Origin: Rickettsiales bacterium
GTDB taxonomy: Bacteria > Pseudomonadota > Alphaproteobacteria > TMED109
Direction of reading: 5' to 3'
Length of the DNA: 7,633 nucleotides
Assembly (NCBI GenBank): GCA_002689905.1
Contig: NZIN01000007.1
Coordinates: 1 to 7,633, forward strand
Positions 6,984 through 7,633 of this stretch are shown in pieces. The notes beneath the pieces are model-generated. The model was not told the origin of the DNA. It did no database searches and saw only the letters and a program-made list of their open reading frames with translations. Position 1 is the first letter of the stretch. Each line of letters starts with the position of its first letter. Position numbers and translations under genes: made by a program.

Positions 6984-7633
6984 ATGGTAGATATTTGTAA
7001 CCTTGATATTAAAAATACTATAGAAAATTTGAAAAAAAAAAAATTTTCTACAGTTGAACTTATTAATTATTACATTAAAAGAGTAGATAAACTCGACAAA
7101 TATAACCTGGTTTCAGAAAAAGTTTATGATGATGCTTTGTTGCTCGCAAAGAAAGCTGACGAAAAAAACATTGCAGAAAGACTGCCATTAGAGGGTATAC
7201 CAATTGCTGTTAAAGATATATTTTGTACAGAAGGTAATCTAACTTCTGCTAGTTCTAATATTTTGAAAAATTTTAGGGCTCCGTATGAGTCTACAGTTAC
7301 TAAAAACCTCAAGGATGCGGGAGCAATTATTTTATGTAAAACAACTATGGATGAATTTGCTATGGGGTCTGCTAGTGATACTTGTAATTCAGGAAAAGTT
7401 ATCAACCCGTGGACAAAAGATATTTTAGAACCTATTACTCCAGGGGGTTCATCAGGAGGGTCTGCAGGAATAATTGCTTCTTCAGGAGCTTGTTTCTCTC
7501 TAGGAACAGATACCGGAGGTTCTATAAGACAACCTGCTTCATTTTGTGGAGTAGTAGGAATAAAGCCTACATATGGAAGATGTTCAAGGTTTGGTATTAT
7601 AGCTTTTGCGTCATCATTAGATCAAGCTGGTCC
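6984..7633 (+). CDS. gatA: Asp/Glu-tRNA amidotransferase subunit A, 3' end outside window (partial)
   Basis: The first 216 residues of the amidase-signature subunit of GatCAB are present; the frame is open to the right edge, and the full protein should be near 480-490 residues. GatA releases ammonia from glutamine for tRNA amidation. The catalytic Ser-cisSer-Lys triad is visible: Lys77 in GIPIAVKDIF, cis-Ser156 in TPGGSSGGSAG and nucleophile Ser180 in GTDTGGSIRQPA. The spacing of 24 residues between the serines is standard for amidase-signature enzymes. Other family blocks are LKDAGAIILCKTTMDEFAMGS (109-129) and VVGIKPTYGRCSRFGII (190-206). The ATG at 6984 gives a normal N-terminus. Four lysines (17-20) are encoded by an uninterrupted A12 tract within an inverted repeat. 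It follows gatC by 2 bases; gatB often follows in relatives but would lie outside the window. Confidence 0.97.
   Translation, partial: MVDICNLDIKNTIENLKKKKFSTVELINYYIKRVDKLDKYNLVSEKVYDDALLLAKKADEKNIAERLPLEGIPIAVKDIFCTEGNLTSASSNILKNFRAPYESTVTKNLKDAGAIILCKTTMDEFAMGSASDTCNSGKVINPWTKDILEPITPGGSSGGSAGIIASSGACFSLGTDTGGSIRQPASFCGVVGIKPTYGRCSRFGIIAFASSLDQAG
7021..7050 (+). repeat. Perfect 10-bp inverted repeat with A-rich loop in gatA
   Basis: TAGAAAATTT (7021-7030) and its exact reverse complement AAATTTTCTA (7041-7050) flank a 10-base loop made of G and nine A residues. The loop and right arm together contain an uninterrupted run of twelve A residues (7032-7043), coding Lys17-Lys20. The hairpin lies 37-66 bases downstream of the first base of the start codon. 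Because the DNA is so AT-rich, a repeat of this size may arise by chance. Confidence 0.5.

Noticed and set aside
1..7633. Mobile element, CRISPR array, tRNA, defence or other novel multi-gene system
   Set aside because: The window is filled by recognisable housekeeping genes with uniform composition; I saw no repeats, integrase/transposase motifs or unexplained gene cluster.

Overview
This window looks like ordinary housekeeping chromosome from a streamlined, AT-rich bacterium, most likely an alphaproteobacterium. The base composition is very low in GC (roughly 30% or less by eye), genes are packed with gaps of 2-55 bases or short overlaps, and the L33 protein is the zinc-free alphaproteobacterial type. 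The gene order gatA-gatC | ruvX-pyrB-pyrC-plsY-topA-rpmG matches, from memory, the alphaproteobacterial block in which dprA and rnr normally sit next to topA; both are absent here. A marine SAR11-like or comparable free-living lineage fits best. An obligate intracellular Rickettsia-like organism is less likely because de novo pyrimidine genes are present. The assignment is by inference, not by a database match.

Layout: a long leftward (minus) gene train runs from 6646 down to the left edge: ruvX, pyrB, pyrC-like, plsY, topA, rpmG and a partial HAD-family gene. A short rightward (plus) pair, gatC and the first part of gatA, starts at 6691. The two trains diverge from a 44-base A/T-tract spacer (6647-6690) that, with the adjoining coding ends, should hold both promoters. 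No stretch of more than 300 bases lacks a gene, and I see no RNA gene, mobile element, CRISPR array, attachment site or origin.

Functionally the genes cover pyrimidine synthesis (pyrB and its dihydroorotase-like partner), phospholipid initiation (plsY), DNA topology (topA), Holliday-junction or rRNA processing (ruvX), ribosome structure (rpmG) and tRNA-dependent amidation (gatC, gatA). ruvX/pyrB overlap by ATGA, pyrB and pyrC are 5 bases apart, and pyrC/plsY overlap by 26 bases, so these four are probably co-transcribed.

The best lead is the pyrC-like protein. Two of the metal-binding histidines of type I dihydroorotases are replaced (Lys65 and Asn237), so it is probably a non-catalytic, PyrX/PyrC'-type partner of aspartate carbamoyltransferase rather than an active dihydroorotase. 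Smaller points are a HAD gene whose only sensible start is TTG, a PlsY that ends before the usual motif-3 glutamate, and a perfect A/T inverted repeat with an A12 tract early in gatA. I found no evidence of a new multi-gene system.
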